DNA of 36,313 bases, taken from an uncultured Porphyromonadaceae bacterium. GTDB taxonomy: Bacteria; Bacteroidota; Bacteroidia; Bacteroidales; Muribaculaceae. Positions 1 to 7,447 of the stretch are shown here, in pieces. Below the pieces are notes generated by a model. The model was given only the letters and a program-made list of their open reading frames with translations. It made no database searches and was not told where the DNA came from. The DNA is taken from assembly GCA_947174235.1 (NCBI GenBank), contig CAMWID010000034.1, positions 1 to 36,313 of the forward strand. The letters are read 5' to 3'. How positions within the stretch are numbered: position 1 is the stretch's first letter; each line of letters opens with the position of its first letter. A program made the translations under genes and the position numbers.

Positions 1-175
1 CTCGAAAATATTCTCTAAATCTTAACATAAGTCAAAAGTAAACATACTCTTAATTTCTGATTTTTCTGAATGATTGTTTGAGGAATCTGAAAAAATATGT
101 ATTTTTGCTTTTAATGTCTGAATTATGATTGCATAATATAATAAAGATTGCATAACCTATACAAATTTTGAGACA

Positions 176-370
176 ATGGCAACAAAATACCGACATATAT
201 TGGCGGCTGTCTTGCTTGTTTTGGCATTGGGAGCACCTTTTGTTTACTGCCTGGGTTTGGTAATGGAATGGAACTGGTGTGATGAACTTCCATTCAAATA
301 TTGGTGTATATTCACAATTGTGGGGAGTCTGATCGCACGCTCTTTATACAAAGGAAAATTTATCTGGTAA
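176..370 (+). CDS. Small two-helix membrane protein, function unknown
   Basis: A 64-residue reading frame whose N-terminal part (residues about 8-30) is strongly hydrophobic. A second hydrophobic stretch lies at about 42-56, followed by a basic C-terminus (RSLYKGKF), which suggests two inner-membrane helices. I do not recognise a family. It stands alone in AT-rich DNA and is followed by a repeat pair and a strong hairpin at 521-550, which could terminate it. The hydrophobic pattern and the following terminator favour a real gene. Length and isolation keep confidence moderate. It could also be the remnant of a larger membrane protein. Confidence 0.45.
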   Translation: MATKYRHILAAVLLVLALGAPFVYCLGLVMEWNWCDELPFKYWCIFTIVGSLIARSLYKGKFIW

Positions 371-460
371 TTTTGTATAGTGACATTGAGGACTTTCGTC
401 TTTTGAAAAATTTACGTTTGACCCATGTAACAAAGTTTTCATTCTTGCGCTTGGTGGTAT

Positions 461-512
461 ATATTATTATGATTCCGTATATTAAATATATTATTATGAT
501 TCCGTATATTAA
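461..512. repeat. Direct repeat, two copies of a 25-bp AT-rich unit
   Basis: The unit, which begins ATATTATTATGATTCCG, occurs at 461-485 and again at 488-512, a period of 27 bp. It lies between the small membrane gene and the hairpin at 521-550. No function is evident. Confidence 0.8.
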
Positions 513-520
513 TTAATAAT

Positions 521-550
521 ACGGGCTCAACTTTTGTGGGTTGAGCCCGT
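521..550. terminator. Hairpin, probable terminator of the 176-370 gene
   Basis: ACGGGCTCAAC (521-531) pairs perfectly with GTTGAGCCCGT (540-550) across an 8-nt loop and is followed by TGTTGTTC. The T-run is weak, but the stem is strong and the position is right for terminating the upstream plus-strand gene. Confidence 0.6.
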
Positions 551-621
551 TGTTGTTCAATTGTTGGATGATAAGATGCCTTATATTTTGACGTATGTTG
601 TCATAACCGTGTGGTGAAATG

Positions 622-891
622 TTATTTCAGATAATCGCCTGTTGTTACAAGGGAGTTGCCGAAAACTTTCGTTTTGAATTTTTTGTTTACCCACACGGAA
701 ATCGTTATTAAAGTTGTTGGGTCATCACATCTTGCTTCTATAGACAGCGAATATCTATCGGTAAAAAACGTGTTTTCAAATTTTCTGCGTATTACCAATC
801 CAGTTTGTGAAGACACTCCGACGCCATATACTCTTATTGGGGAATCGGTATTTGCTTCTATAAGTACTCTGACTAGAAAACCTACTCTCAA
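622..891 (-). CDS. Hypothetical 89-residue beta-rich protein
   Basis: An 89-residue frame with alternating hydrophobic and polar residues, as in a small beta-sandwich (for example the stretch VRVLIEANTDSPIRVYGVGV). There is no signal peptide or known motif. A -7 element TAATTTTG reads leftward at 909-902, only about 10 nt before the ATG, so any transcript from it would be nearly leaderless; no good -33 element is seen. A 79-residue frame runs antisense over the same bases. The minus frame has the more protein-like composition. It may be the surviving C-terminal part of a longer protein. Confidence 0.35.
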   Translation of the reverse strand: MRVGFLVRVLIEANTDSPIRVYGVGVSSQTGLVIRRKFENTFFTDRYSLSIEARCDDPTTLITISVWVNKKFKTKVFGNSLVTTGDYLK

Positions 892-1159
892 CTGACAACT
901 GCAAAATTAGCGATTTTTTTCGGGAAAAGACATTTTTAGGGGAATCGAAATTGAGCTTTTTTCGAGATCTACGGTTAATCCCTATTAGAGATGAGAGAAG
1001 GGGATATTTTAAAAGGAGGTAGAGGTACGGGCGAAAACCAATTCCGATCGCCTTAGAGAAGGATCATATTCAGCCACCGCCGTGGAGATAAGCGATAAAC
1101 AATTCTTTCTTTTTTAATCTCAAGCGGCATACGTATTTTTATTGGCGCGGATGACGTTG
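892..1159. other. Intergenic stretch without a recognised gene
   Basis: Together with the promoter and leader to 1297 this makes about 400 bases without an intact gene. I see only the leftward TAATTTTG at 909-902 and a GGAGG-like run near 1015. No frame of protein-like composition is visible, and no RNA gene is recognised. Confidence 0.5.
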
Positions 1160-1192
1160 TTTGTTCTTATTCAAGATTATTGATTAACTTTG
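1160..1192 (+). promoter_or_regulatory. Bacteroidetes-type promoter of the metY'-transporter operon
   Basis: TTTG at 1160-1163 and TAACTTTG at 1185-1192 are separated by 21 nt, matching the Bacteroidetes -33/-7 consensus. Transcription should start near 1197, giving a leader of about 100 nt. The leader contains two inverted repeats: GAGTTGTT (1221-1228) with AACAACTC (1231-1238), and CAACA/TGTTG just after it. Confidence 0.7.
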
Positions 1193-1297
1193 CAGTGTGG
1201 TTTAGGATTGGGAATCAATAGAGTTGTTAAAACAACTCCATTGCAACAAGTGTTGTTTCTACTCTTTTTCTTATCAAGACAATAAAAATAGGTTATA

Positions 1298-1480
1298 ATG
1301 GCAAAGAAATTAAATGCCGGCACCGTATGTGTGCAGGGAGGCTGGAAGCCCGGCAACGGGGAGTTTTCCGACGAACAGTTGCGCGACGCAGGCGTGGCTC
1401 CCGACCTTGTGCGCCTTTCTGTTGGAATTGAGGATGTAGATGATATAATCAATGATCTTGAACAGGCTCTTGATGCCTGA
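1298..1480 (+). pseudogene. metY: Internally deleted O-acetylhomoserine sulfhydrylase (metY remnant)
   Basis: The 60-residue product joins the start of MetY to its end. Residues 1-22 (LNAGTVCVQGGWKPGNGE) match the family N-terminus, which normally continues into the 'PRVLPIIQSTTF' region. Residues 23-60 (DEQLRDAGVAPDLVRLSVGIEDVDDII) match the C-terminus after the 'ADARTCVLHPASHTHRQ' region. About 360 central residues are missing, including the PLP lysine and nearly all of the fold, so the product cannot catalyse sulfhydrylation. The frame stays open across the junction, and the promoter, start and stop are intact. The transporter gene follows 12 nt after the stop. It is either a real in-frame deletion or an assembly collapse; the family assignment itself is secure. 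Confidence 0.85.
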
Positions 1481-1492
1481 TGTTGCGTAAGA

Positions 1493-3154
1493 ATGGAATG
1501 GTTCAGATCCATATTGTTTGAGGAGACTCCGATACAGGCGGTGATAATCATTGCGGTCATAATCGCCGTAGGGCTGGGTCTCGGCAAGATACGGGTGAAA
1601 GGAATTTCCCTGGGGGTTACCTGGGTGTTTTTCGCCGGTATCTTCGCGGGGCATGTAGGCTTGTCGATAAATCACGACATGCTGCTTTTTGCCCAGAATT
1701 TCGGATTGGTACTTTTTGTATATGAACTTGGTCTTCAGGTAGGTCCCGGCTTTTTCAGTTCGTTCAAGAAAGGTGGTGTGAAGCTGAATCTTCTTGGTCT
1801 CGGGGTTGTGGTAATCGGCACGGCGATGGCTATTGCCATGAGCTACGGTTTCGGACTTCCGATGGCTGATATGGTCGGCGTGCTCTGCGGAGCCACTACC
1901 AACACGCCTGCTCTTGCCGCCGCGCAGCAGACTCTCCAGCAGATGGGGCTTCCGGTGAGCGCCACGGCGTTGAGCTGTGCCGTGACTTATCCGCTCGGTG
2001 TCGTGGGTGTGATACTCGGACTTATCTTTCTCCGAAGGTTTGTGGCGAGACCCAAAGATCTTGAGACTCCGGAACATGAGGATGTCAACAAGACGCATAT
2101 AGACGCATTCAAGGTTGTGAACCCGGCTCTTTTCAACAAGACGGTGAAGGAGGCGGCGTCGCTTGTGGGGGTTCCGTTTGTGATCTCGCGGCTGTGGCGC
2201 GACGGAAAGGTCACGATACCGACTTCGGAACTCGAACTCAGGGAGAATGACCGTGTGCTTGTCGCCACCACGGAGAAGGATGTTCCGGTGGTGACGATGC
2301 TCTTTGGCGAACATGAGAACGAGGACTGGAACAGGGAGGAGATCGACTGGAACGCCATCGACAGCCAGCTGGAATCGCGACATATCACTGTGACGCGTCC
2401 CGAGATCAACGGCAAGAAATTAGGTTCGCTCCGTCTTCGCAACAGCTACGGCATCAATATAAGCCGCGTGAGCCGCAGCGGGGTGCGTCTTCTTGCCAAT
2501 CCGGGGCTGGTGCTTCAGCTTGGCGACAGACTGACGGTCGTCGGGGAGGCTAAATCGCTTGATAATGTGGCGAAAGTGCTCGGCAACCGTTCGGCATCGC
2601 TCAACGATCCGAATATGGCGGTGATATTTATAGGTATATTGGTAGGTCTGCTGTTGGGGTCGATACCGATATTCATGCCGGGGATGAGCGCCCCGGTGAA
2701 GTTAGGTCTGGCAGGCGGACCGATTGTCGCGGGTATCGTTATCGGGCGTTACGGTCCCGGATGGCATATGGTGACGTACACCACCCGTTCCGCCAACCTT
2801 ATGCTCCGCGGCATCGGACTGTCGCTCTATCTTTCCTGCCTCGGTTTGGAAGCCGGCGGTAGTTTTTTCGAAACATTGATGCAGGGGGACGGACTGCTTT
2901 GGGTAGGGCTCGGATTTGTGATAACCGTGATTCCCGTGATGATAATGGGAGTGGTGTGTCTGCGTGCCGGACATCTTGATTTCGGCAGCAGTTGTGGGGT
3001 GCTGTGCGGCTCTATGGCAAACCCTATGGCATTGACATACGCTTCCGACAATATCAAGGGTGATGATGCCGCCGTTGCATACGCCACGGTCTATCCCCTT
3101 GGGATGTTCATACGCGTGGTCATAGCCCAGGTCATAATCATTCTGACTTTATAA
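1493..3154 (+). CDS. AspT/YidE-type membrane transporter with two RCK_C domains
   Basis: The 553-residue protein has the architecture of the aspartate:alanine exchanger family. It has about five membrane helices at residues 15-185, two TrkA-C (RCK_C) regulatory domains at about 205-280 and 295-365, and a second helical block at 375-553. The halves carry matching motifs: LGLQVGPGFF and LGLEAGGSFF after the early helices, and GATTNTPAL and GSMANPMAL in re-entrant-like loops. The usual length is 530-570, so it is complete. The substrate cannot be read from sequence; Bacteroidales members next to metY are of unproven specificity. It starts 12 nt after the metY remnant and probably shares its promoter at 1160, so the metY deletion would leave its expression intact. 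It ends into a long hairpin. Confidence 0.85.
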   Translation: MEWFRSILFEETPIQAVIIIAVIIAVGLGLGKIRVKGISLGVTWVFFAGIFAGHVGLSINHDMLLFAQNFGLVLFVYELGLQVGPGFFSSFKKGGVKLNLLGLGVVVIGTAMAIAMSYGFGLPMADMVGVLCGATTNTPALAAAQQTLQQMGLPVSATALSCAVTYPLGVVGVILGLIFLRRFVARPKDLETPEHEDVNKTHIDAFKVVNPALFNKTVKEAASLVGVPFVISRLWRDGKVTIPTSELELRENDRVLVATTEKDVPVVTMLFGEHENEDWNREEIDWNAIDSQLESRHITVTRPEINGKKLGSLRLRNSYGINISRVSRSGVRLLANPGLVLQLGDRLTVVGEAKSLDNVAKVLGNRSASLNDPNMAVIFIGILVGLLLGSIPIFMPGMSAPVKLGLAGGPIVAGIVIGRYGPGWHMVTYTTRSANLMLRGIGLSLYLSCLGLEAGGSFFETLMQGDGLLWVGLGFVITVIPVMIMGVVCLRAGHLDFGSSCGVLCGSMANPMALTYASDNIKGDDAAVAYATVYPLGMFIRVVIAQVIIILTL

Positions 3155-3169
3155 ATAAAAGAAACGATA

Positions 3170-3216
3170 GATAGACGGAAGAGGCTGTATCAAAGACACA
3201 GCCTCTTCCGTCTATC
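3170..3216. terminator. Bidirectional terminator between transporter and RiPP precursor
   Basis: A perfect 19-bp stem (3170-3188 with 3198-3216; arm begins GATAGACGGAAGAGGC) with a 9-nt loop lies between two convergent genes. It ends 15 nt after the transporter stop and 7 nt from the precursor stop. No long T-run flanks it, but stem strength and placement support termination in both directions. Confidence 0.8.
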
Positions 3217-3223
3217 AGGGAAC

Positions 3224-3448
3224 TCAGGGCTTTTCTTTGTTCCCATCTTCGCCCTGTTCGCCTTTGTCGTCACATGCGCATTGCGTTGTGCAATTTGCGC
3301 AGTAGCCACCGGAGCAATTGGTGTTGGGTTTGCATGAATCCACAGCGTAAACGTGGACATCATCCGATACTCCTCCCAGAACCTCCAATTCCTCTATTTC
3401 TGAAAGCATTTGATCAGAAATAAGCATCTGTTTAATTGATTCGTTCAT
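3224..3448 (-). CDS. RiPP precursor peptide, GG leader with six-cysteine core
   Basis: The 74-residue peptide has an acidic helical leader (residues 1-26, with EIEELEVLGG) ending in a double glycine at 25-26, the typical cleavage signal of the Bacteroidales GG-leader natural-product precursors. The predicted core is residues 27-74. It holds six cysteines at 39, 45, 50, 53, 57 and 59, followed by a charged tail (DDKGEQGEDGNKEKP). The leader style and the radical-SAM/SPASM gene on the same strand indicate a thioether-type (sactipeptide or ranthipeptide-like) product, but the crosslinks are inference. It is the last gene of the locus, 77 nt downstream of the outer-membrane gene, and ends at the hairpin at 3170-3216. 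No protease or ABC exporter is encoded nearby. Activity unknown. Confidence 0.8.
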   Translation of the reverse strand: MNESIKQMLISDQMLSEIEELEVLGGVSDDVHVYAVDSCKPNTNCSGGYCANCTTQCACDDKGEQGEDGNKEKP

Positions 3449-3497
3449 ACAATAATGAAATTAAGTTTGAAAATATCTATAACTCGAGAGCTGTAGG

Positions 3498-3575
3498 TTC
3501 AGACTATCGGTTATATTTTCGTATTTTACTCGAACAGATCTACTGATTCAGACTGTCGGTCATATTTACGTGTTT
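3498..3575. repeat. Degenerate 49-bp tandem duplication at the 3' end of the outer-membrane gene
   Basis: TTCAGACTRTCGGTYATATT occurs at 3498 and again at 3547, with similarity continuing on both sides. On the minus strand, the copy beyond the stop codon reads KIRKYNR then a stop, against KTRKYDRQSE in the real C-terminus. This is a decayed copy of the last 16 codons, lying in the spacer before the precursor gene. Confidence 0.75.
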
Positions 3576-5682
3576 TTTTGCCACCGCTGAATCTCCAGAC
3601 AAGAGTCAACGCCAGTTGGTTTTCAGAACGGAGATATGAATCTGCCGAGAGATATGATACATATGCCGGAGATTTAAAATCAGACCGGTAGGGGTCTTTT
3701 ATAAATCTGAAAGGCAATCTCCACATTGCTACAATCTGCAGTTTGTAGGAGAACAGGAATTTTACAACGGAAAGGCTGTATCCGTCATATTGAGACCATC
3801 CGAGCTGCTGAGGTGTAACCACGAGACTGGTTTGGAGAGAGCTGCTCAGATATGCCTGAAGCGCATATGTATTATTGTTATACATCAGATACCAGTCATA
3901 TTCGGGAATAGTTTTAGCCTCAGACAGGTTTTCAAAAGAAGCTTCTTCCCTACGTATCGAGGCGCTCAGAGACAATGTCCATTTTTCACGGAAAGTCTTA
4001 TTGAATGATATGTTTCCTTTCCATGAGGAGGAGGATGCGTTCCGGTAGCTGAATAATGCGAAATCACCTTCGTTGCCGTCGGGTCTGAGTCCATATCCGG
4101 CGGTGGCTATCTCGAAAATGGCGTTGCTTGTGCGGGTGTATTGTCCGCTGATGGTAAATACGCGAAGTATGTTGACCATTGCGTTTATCCTGTGTGTCAG
4201 CGCCGGGGAAAGGTTCGGATTACCTTCACGAAATATTAAAGAATCGGTGAATGTTCCGAAATCTTGTTGTTGAGACAGCGGGACATTCCGTGTGGATGCC
4301 AGATAGTTTAATCTCACCATTATTTTTGATGATGTCCACATGGCATTCATCCCGAGGCGAGGGGTGACGTGGGTGCTGTATATTGATCCGGATCCTGAAT
4401 GTGCTATATTGAGACCTGCGTCAGCTCCAATTGACCAATTGCGGGAAGGAGAATATTGGAGAGACGCCATAAAGCGATTTCTGAAATTATTGCTTGAGCT
4501 TAGAAACTGTCGCGTTGTATAATCTTCTTCCCGATATTTTATCCAAGTGGCATAATCTGACAAGGATAAAATGAGCTTCGATTTGAAGAAACCTCTGGAT
4601 GCATCCATGCCGCCCCATAAGAAATTGGAAGAGATATGCCTGAAATCATCGATATTGAAATTATTCCGTGAAATTGAGTTTAAACGGTCATAAGTTGTGG
4701 ATGAATATTGGGCGGCGGCATTAAGCGACCATTTCCCTACTTTACCTCGATATTGCAATATGGCACCGAGAACAAGCAGATCCTTGTTTCGCTCTCTGCT
4801 TTTTTGCAGTTCATGATCGTTCAGTTCTCCATTGATATAAGTGAAGATATCGGATTCGTGAGACATGTTGAATGACGACGGGGCTGCGGATATCCCTAAA
4901 GATATTGAGTGTCTGTTTGAAATACGGTAGTCAGACCAGAATTTTAAAGAAACACTGTTCTGTCTGGTAAATTTATTCGGATCTTTTAGCGGGGGCATGG
5001 GAGTTTCCTGAGAATATCCGTTAAGAGGATAAGAAGTCCTTGACATTACTCCTTCCCCCTCCCTGGCACCGGAATAATTCCCGGAGAAAGCGAAATTCCA
5101 ATCGTTGCGTGTATATGTTGCCTCTAAAATGTCTCTCCAATTAGATACCGGCTGTCCTTTTTTGTTTCTGTTTCCGGTCCGGATGTTCACTTCTGAAAGC
5201 AATGCGCCGTCATAACCTTCATATGTAGGTTTGGTCACAAGATTTATTACAGCGTCATATCCGGCATATCTTCCGGAAGGGTTATTTGTAACATTTATTT
5301 TAAGGAATCTATTGGGATTCAGACGTTTGATGTATTCGGAATCTTTCTCGATGCTGTCTACTAAAAGAATCACATTGCCAGACCCGAGATATTTCAGCTC
5401 TTTACTTAGAGGATGGTAATGCATGCCGTCAATTTTCCCAATAAGATCTCCCGCGTCATGTGTGTTTTCCCTCATTGCCTTTGTCACAAGGTAAGTGTCT
5501 GTCCTTCCGGAATGTTCCACAATATTTTTGCTTATCACGAGATCCGGCAGCGTGTCGACTTTTGACTGAGTCGTGACAGTGTCATTTCCAACAAATGTTA
5601 ATGGAAGTCCATGATTGAGCTCCGTTCCATATGCATGTCCGAACAGGCAACAGATAAATGTAATAAGGAATAGTTTATACAT
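3526..5682 (-). CDS. Outer-membrane beta-barrel protein of the RiPP locus (TonB-receptor-like)
   Basis: The 718-residue protein begins with a Sec signal peptide (residues 1-19). A plug-like domain follows at about 45-160, with a DLIGKIDGMHYHP...NVILLVDS pattern and NPSGRYAGYDAVINLVTK closing it. The rest is a long series of amphipathic beta-strands. This is the plan of the TonB-receptor-like outer-membrane beta-barrel family (OMP_b-brl_3). The usual N-terminal carboxypeptidase-regulatory domain is absent, so the protein is shorter than most relatives. It starts 8 nt after the radical-SAM gene and lies upstream of the precursor, so all three are probably co-transcribed. The context suggests export, uptake or immunity for the modified peptide across the outer membrane; this is inference. 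Confidence 0.75.
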   Translation of the reverse strand: MYKLFLITFICCLFGHAYGTELNHGLPLTFVGNDTVTTQSKVDTLPDLVISKNIVEHSGRTDTYLVTKAMRENTHDAGDLIGKIDGMHYHPLSKELKYLGSGNVILLVDSIEKDSEYIKRLNPNRFLKINVTNNPSGRYAGYDAVINLVTKPTYEGYDGALLSEVNIRTGNRNKKGQPVSNWRDILEATYTRNDWNFAFSGNYSGAREGEGVMSRTSYPLNGYSQETPMPPLKDPNKFTRQNSVSLKFWSDYRISNRHSISLGISAAPSSFNMSHESDIFTYINGELNDHELQKSRERNKDLLVLGAILQYRGKVGKWSLNAAAQYSSTTYDRLNSISRNNFNIDDFRHISSNFLWGGMDASRGFFKSKLILSLSDYATWIKYREEDYTTRQFLSSSNNFRNRFMASLQYSPSRNWSIGADAGLNIAHSGSGSIYSTHVTPRLGMNAMWTSSKIMVRLNYLASTRNVPLSQQQDFGTFTDSLIFREGNPNLSPALTHRINAMVNILRVFTISGQYTRTSNAIFEIATAGYGLRPDGNEGDFALFSYRNASSSSWKGNISFNKTFREKWTLSLSASIRREEASFENLSEAKTIPEYDWYLMYNNNTYALQAYLSSSLQTSLVVTPQQLGWSQYDGYSLSVVKFLFSYKLQIVAMWRLPFRFIKDPYRSDFKSPAYVSYLSADSYLRSENQLALTLVWRFSGGKKTRKYDRQSESVDLFE

Positions 5683-5690
5683 GATCCAAA

Positions 5691-6977
5691 TTATTTAAGA
5701 TTTGATATGCGATCAGAATGCACGTTCTTTACAATATTGTGGATAATATTGTGCATGTATGATAATTTATTTGAATGTTGACAAATTATTTTACCTTTTT
5801 TTTCCAACATGATTTTTCTTTTTGCGACGCACGGTCCCCAGCATATTGGTAAAAATTTACAATGTCTACATTCCGAATCTTTAATTAAATACGGTGAGAT
5901 ATGGCATTCAGGTTCACTTCCTGCCCAAACGATTTCACCATCAGAAGTCAGTTTTCCCTTTGCTGTAATTGGGGAGTCGTTGTCGCATTTCTCGGAAGAT
6001 CCATCCGGGAATATGCAATCAAAGTGCTTCTGATCCGCATAACACATTCCCGCTCTGGGCAACTTGCATGATATGCCTACTTCATTACCTTTATTATACA
6101 TCAATTCGATATCCTTGCTGTCAATGTTATTTTCATTTTCTTGCCAGACTTTATACAACAGCAGGCTGATGTTATTTCTGTTGTCAGGAGTTATCCTTTC
6201 ATTGATCTCATTGATTATTTCATTAGGCATTAAATTATCTTGTGTGTAATTAAATCTTAATGAACAATGTGTATGTTTTATTATTTCATTTACATTGGCA
6301 ATTGTTTTTTCAAATGCGGATTCATTTGAAAGTTGTTTTATAGAGTCATGAACTTTTTTTGTGCCGTCGATTGTGATTTGATAATCATTGACTCCACATT
6401 CAAATAATTCTTGTATTTTTTCAGGCGTAAGCAATGTCCCGTTTGTCGTTATATTGCAACTGAAATGTTTCCCATATTTTATGGATTCGGTTTGAGCATA
6501 TTTGGTCAACTCAACAATACGAGGATAATTCATTAAAGGTTCTCCTCCAAACCAAGAAATATGTAGCGTTTTAATTTCCGGATCTTGAATTTTTTTTGAG
6601 ATTCTTAGTTTTATTCGATTTGAAGTCTCATCAGACATCCATAGATCTTTATGATCTTGAATGCAATACCAGCATCTTAAATTACATTGATATGTTGGAA
6701 GTATCATAAGAAAATATTGGTCATTCTTTTGATACATTTGGAACTTTTGTTCTATTTCATAATTCTCATCAACATTCTCATCGATTATAAAGCCACCATT
6801 GGAAAGTTTGTTAAGAAGAGAAGATAATTTTGGCATATAGATATCTGGATTAGATATAACATGTTTATAGACCAATAGATTTCTATTGTCTATTTCAATA
6901 AATTTTTCGGAGATGCCATTGAAAATAATTGTTTTATCTCCATTTTCAACAAAATAATTATAGTTGCTTGACTTCAT
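5691..6977 (-). CDS. Radical SAM/SPASM peptide maturase
   Basis: The 428-residue enzyme has the radical-SAM cluster motif CNLRCWYC (Cys98, Cys102, Cys105) and SFGGEP-like SWFGGEP at 141-147. It carries a full SPASM domain: C312-x13-G326-x4-C331, then C370-x2-C373-x5-C379-x3-C383, and C399 (CRHCKFLPICWGPC). SPASM enzymes with GG-leader precursors install thioether or other crosslinks in cysteine-rich cores, using one SAM-cleaving and two auxiliary Fe-S clusters. The N-terminal 90 residues probably form the leader-recognition region, although no clear RRE fold can be proven by eye. It is the first gene of the locus and has markedly AT-rich codon use compared with the housekeeping genes, which suggests transfer. 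No clear promoter is visible upstream. Confidence 0.9.
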   Translation of the reverse strand: MKSSNYNYFVENGDKTIIFNGISEKFIEIDNRNLLVYKHVISNPDIYMPKLSSLLNKLSNGGFIIDENVDENYEIEQKFQMYQKNDQYFLMILPTYQCNLRCWYCIQDHKDLWMSDETSNRIKLRISKKIQDPEIKTLHISWFGGEPLMNYPRIVELTKYAQTESIKYGKHFSCNITTNGTLLTPEKIQELFECGVNDYQITIDGTKKVHDSIKQLSNESAFEKTIANVNEIIKHTHCSLRFNYTQDNLMPNEIINEINERITPDNRNNISLLLYKVWQENENNIDSKDIELMYNKGNEVGISCKLPRAGMCYADQKHFDCIFPDGSSEKCDNDSPITAKGKLTSDGEIVWAGSEPECHISPYLIKDSECRHCKFLPICWGPCVAKRKIMLEKKGKIICQHSNKLSYMHNIIHNIVKNVHSDRISNLK

Positions 6978-7161
6978 AGGTGTAAGGTAGATAATATTAA
7001 TTTATATAATTATAACTAAAATTAAAAAAAATTATTGTGGTTATAGATTCTTTAATTTACGCTTTATGAGTATGAAACTATAGGTATGGCCTTTTATATG
7101 TAATATTTTTAATATATTTTTTTGTATAAAATTATTTAAATTTTAATTGACAATAGATAAA
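6978..7161. other. AT-rich intergenic leader upstream of the radical-SAM gene
   Basis: Very AT-rich DNA in which I find no gene and no convincing TAnnTTTG element reading leftward. The promoter of the RiPP locus should lie here but cannot be placed from sequence alone. Confidence 0.4.
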
Positions 7162-7194
7162 AAATCGGCGTGATCATCCGGATCACGCCGATTT
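7157..7194 (-). terminator. Intrinsic terminator of the lost amylase copy
   Basis: A 14-bp perfect stem (7162-7175 with 7181-7194; AAATCGGCGTGATC) with a 5-nt loop. On the minus strand the stem runs into TTTTTT (7164-7159). It sits about 20 nt after the stop codon of the amylase ghost, so it is a preserved terminator of a gene that no longer exists. Confidence 0.75.
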
Positions 7195-7214
7195 CAGGAT
7201 TTGTATTTCGGGGG

Positions 7215-7265
7215 TTATTTGTTGATGAAGACAAGATACTGTCCCGGGGCGAGGGTAGCGGGTAT
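7215..7265 (-). pseudogene. 3' ghost of a second alpha-amylase gene
   Basis: Read on the minus strand, these 17 codons give IPATLAPGQYLVFINK and a stop. The intact alpha-amylase 600 bp away ends IPATLAPGQYLVFVRK and a stop. The match is too long for chance and keeps the stop codon. Upstream of it (toward 7290) the similarity is lost. It records a former tandem paralogue whose body was removed, apparently when the ATPase sequence arrived. Confidence 0.85.
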
Positions 7266-7324
7266 TTAATATTCCTCTTCGGGATAGCTTGATTCCCGCA
7301 TTTTAACTGCGGATATTGAAAAAT

Positions 7325-7419
7325 CCCTTTAAAAAGTGACAAATTCTATGATATTTTCCCTTTAAAAAGTGACAATTTCTGATAATTTTCCCTTTTTAAA
7401 GGGAAAATTATTATATTTG
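7325..7419 (+). promoter_or_regulatory. Promoter with embedded palindromic operator and upstream half-site repeats
   Basis: The -7 element TATATTTG lies at 7412-7419. A perfect inverted repeat of 12-bp arms (AATTTTCCCTTT, 7384-7395, with 7398-7409) fills the space between the -33 and -7 positions, where a repressor would block polymerase. Two further copies of CCCTTTAAAAAGTGACAA start at 7325 and 7358, spaced 33 and 32 bp from the palindrome. This looks like a strongly regulated, probably self-repressed promoter for the ATPase. Confidence 0.65.
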
Positions 7420-7447
7420 CATGTTTAAATTAAAAAATGGAGAAGAT

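Noticed and set aside
656..895. 79-codon plus-strand frame opposite the 89-residue hypothetical gene
   Set aside because: Only one of the two can easily be real; the minus frame has the better composition and an adjacent -7 element, though both remain weak.
1193..1297. SAM riboswitch upstream of the metY remnant
   Set aside because: The leader has hairpins, but I could not find the conserved core of SAM-I or SAM-II; kept only as unexplained inverted repeats.
1310..2383. Long minus-strand open frame of 357 codons antisense to the transporter gene
   Set aside because: It has a His/Arg-rich, low-complexity composition typical of antisense to GC-rich coding DNA, with no motif; the plus-strand transporter is certain.
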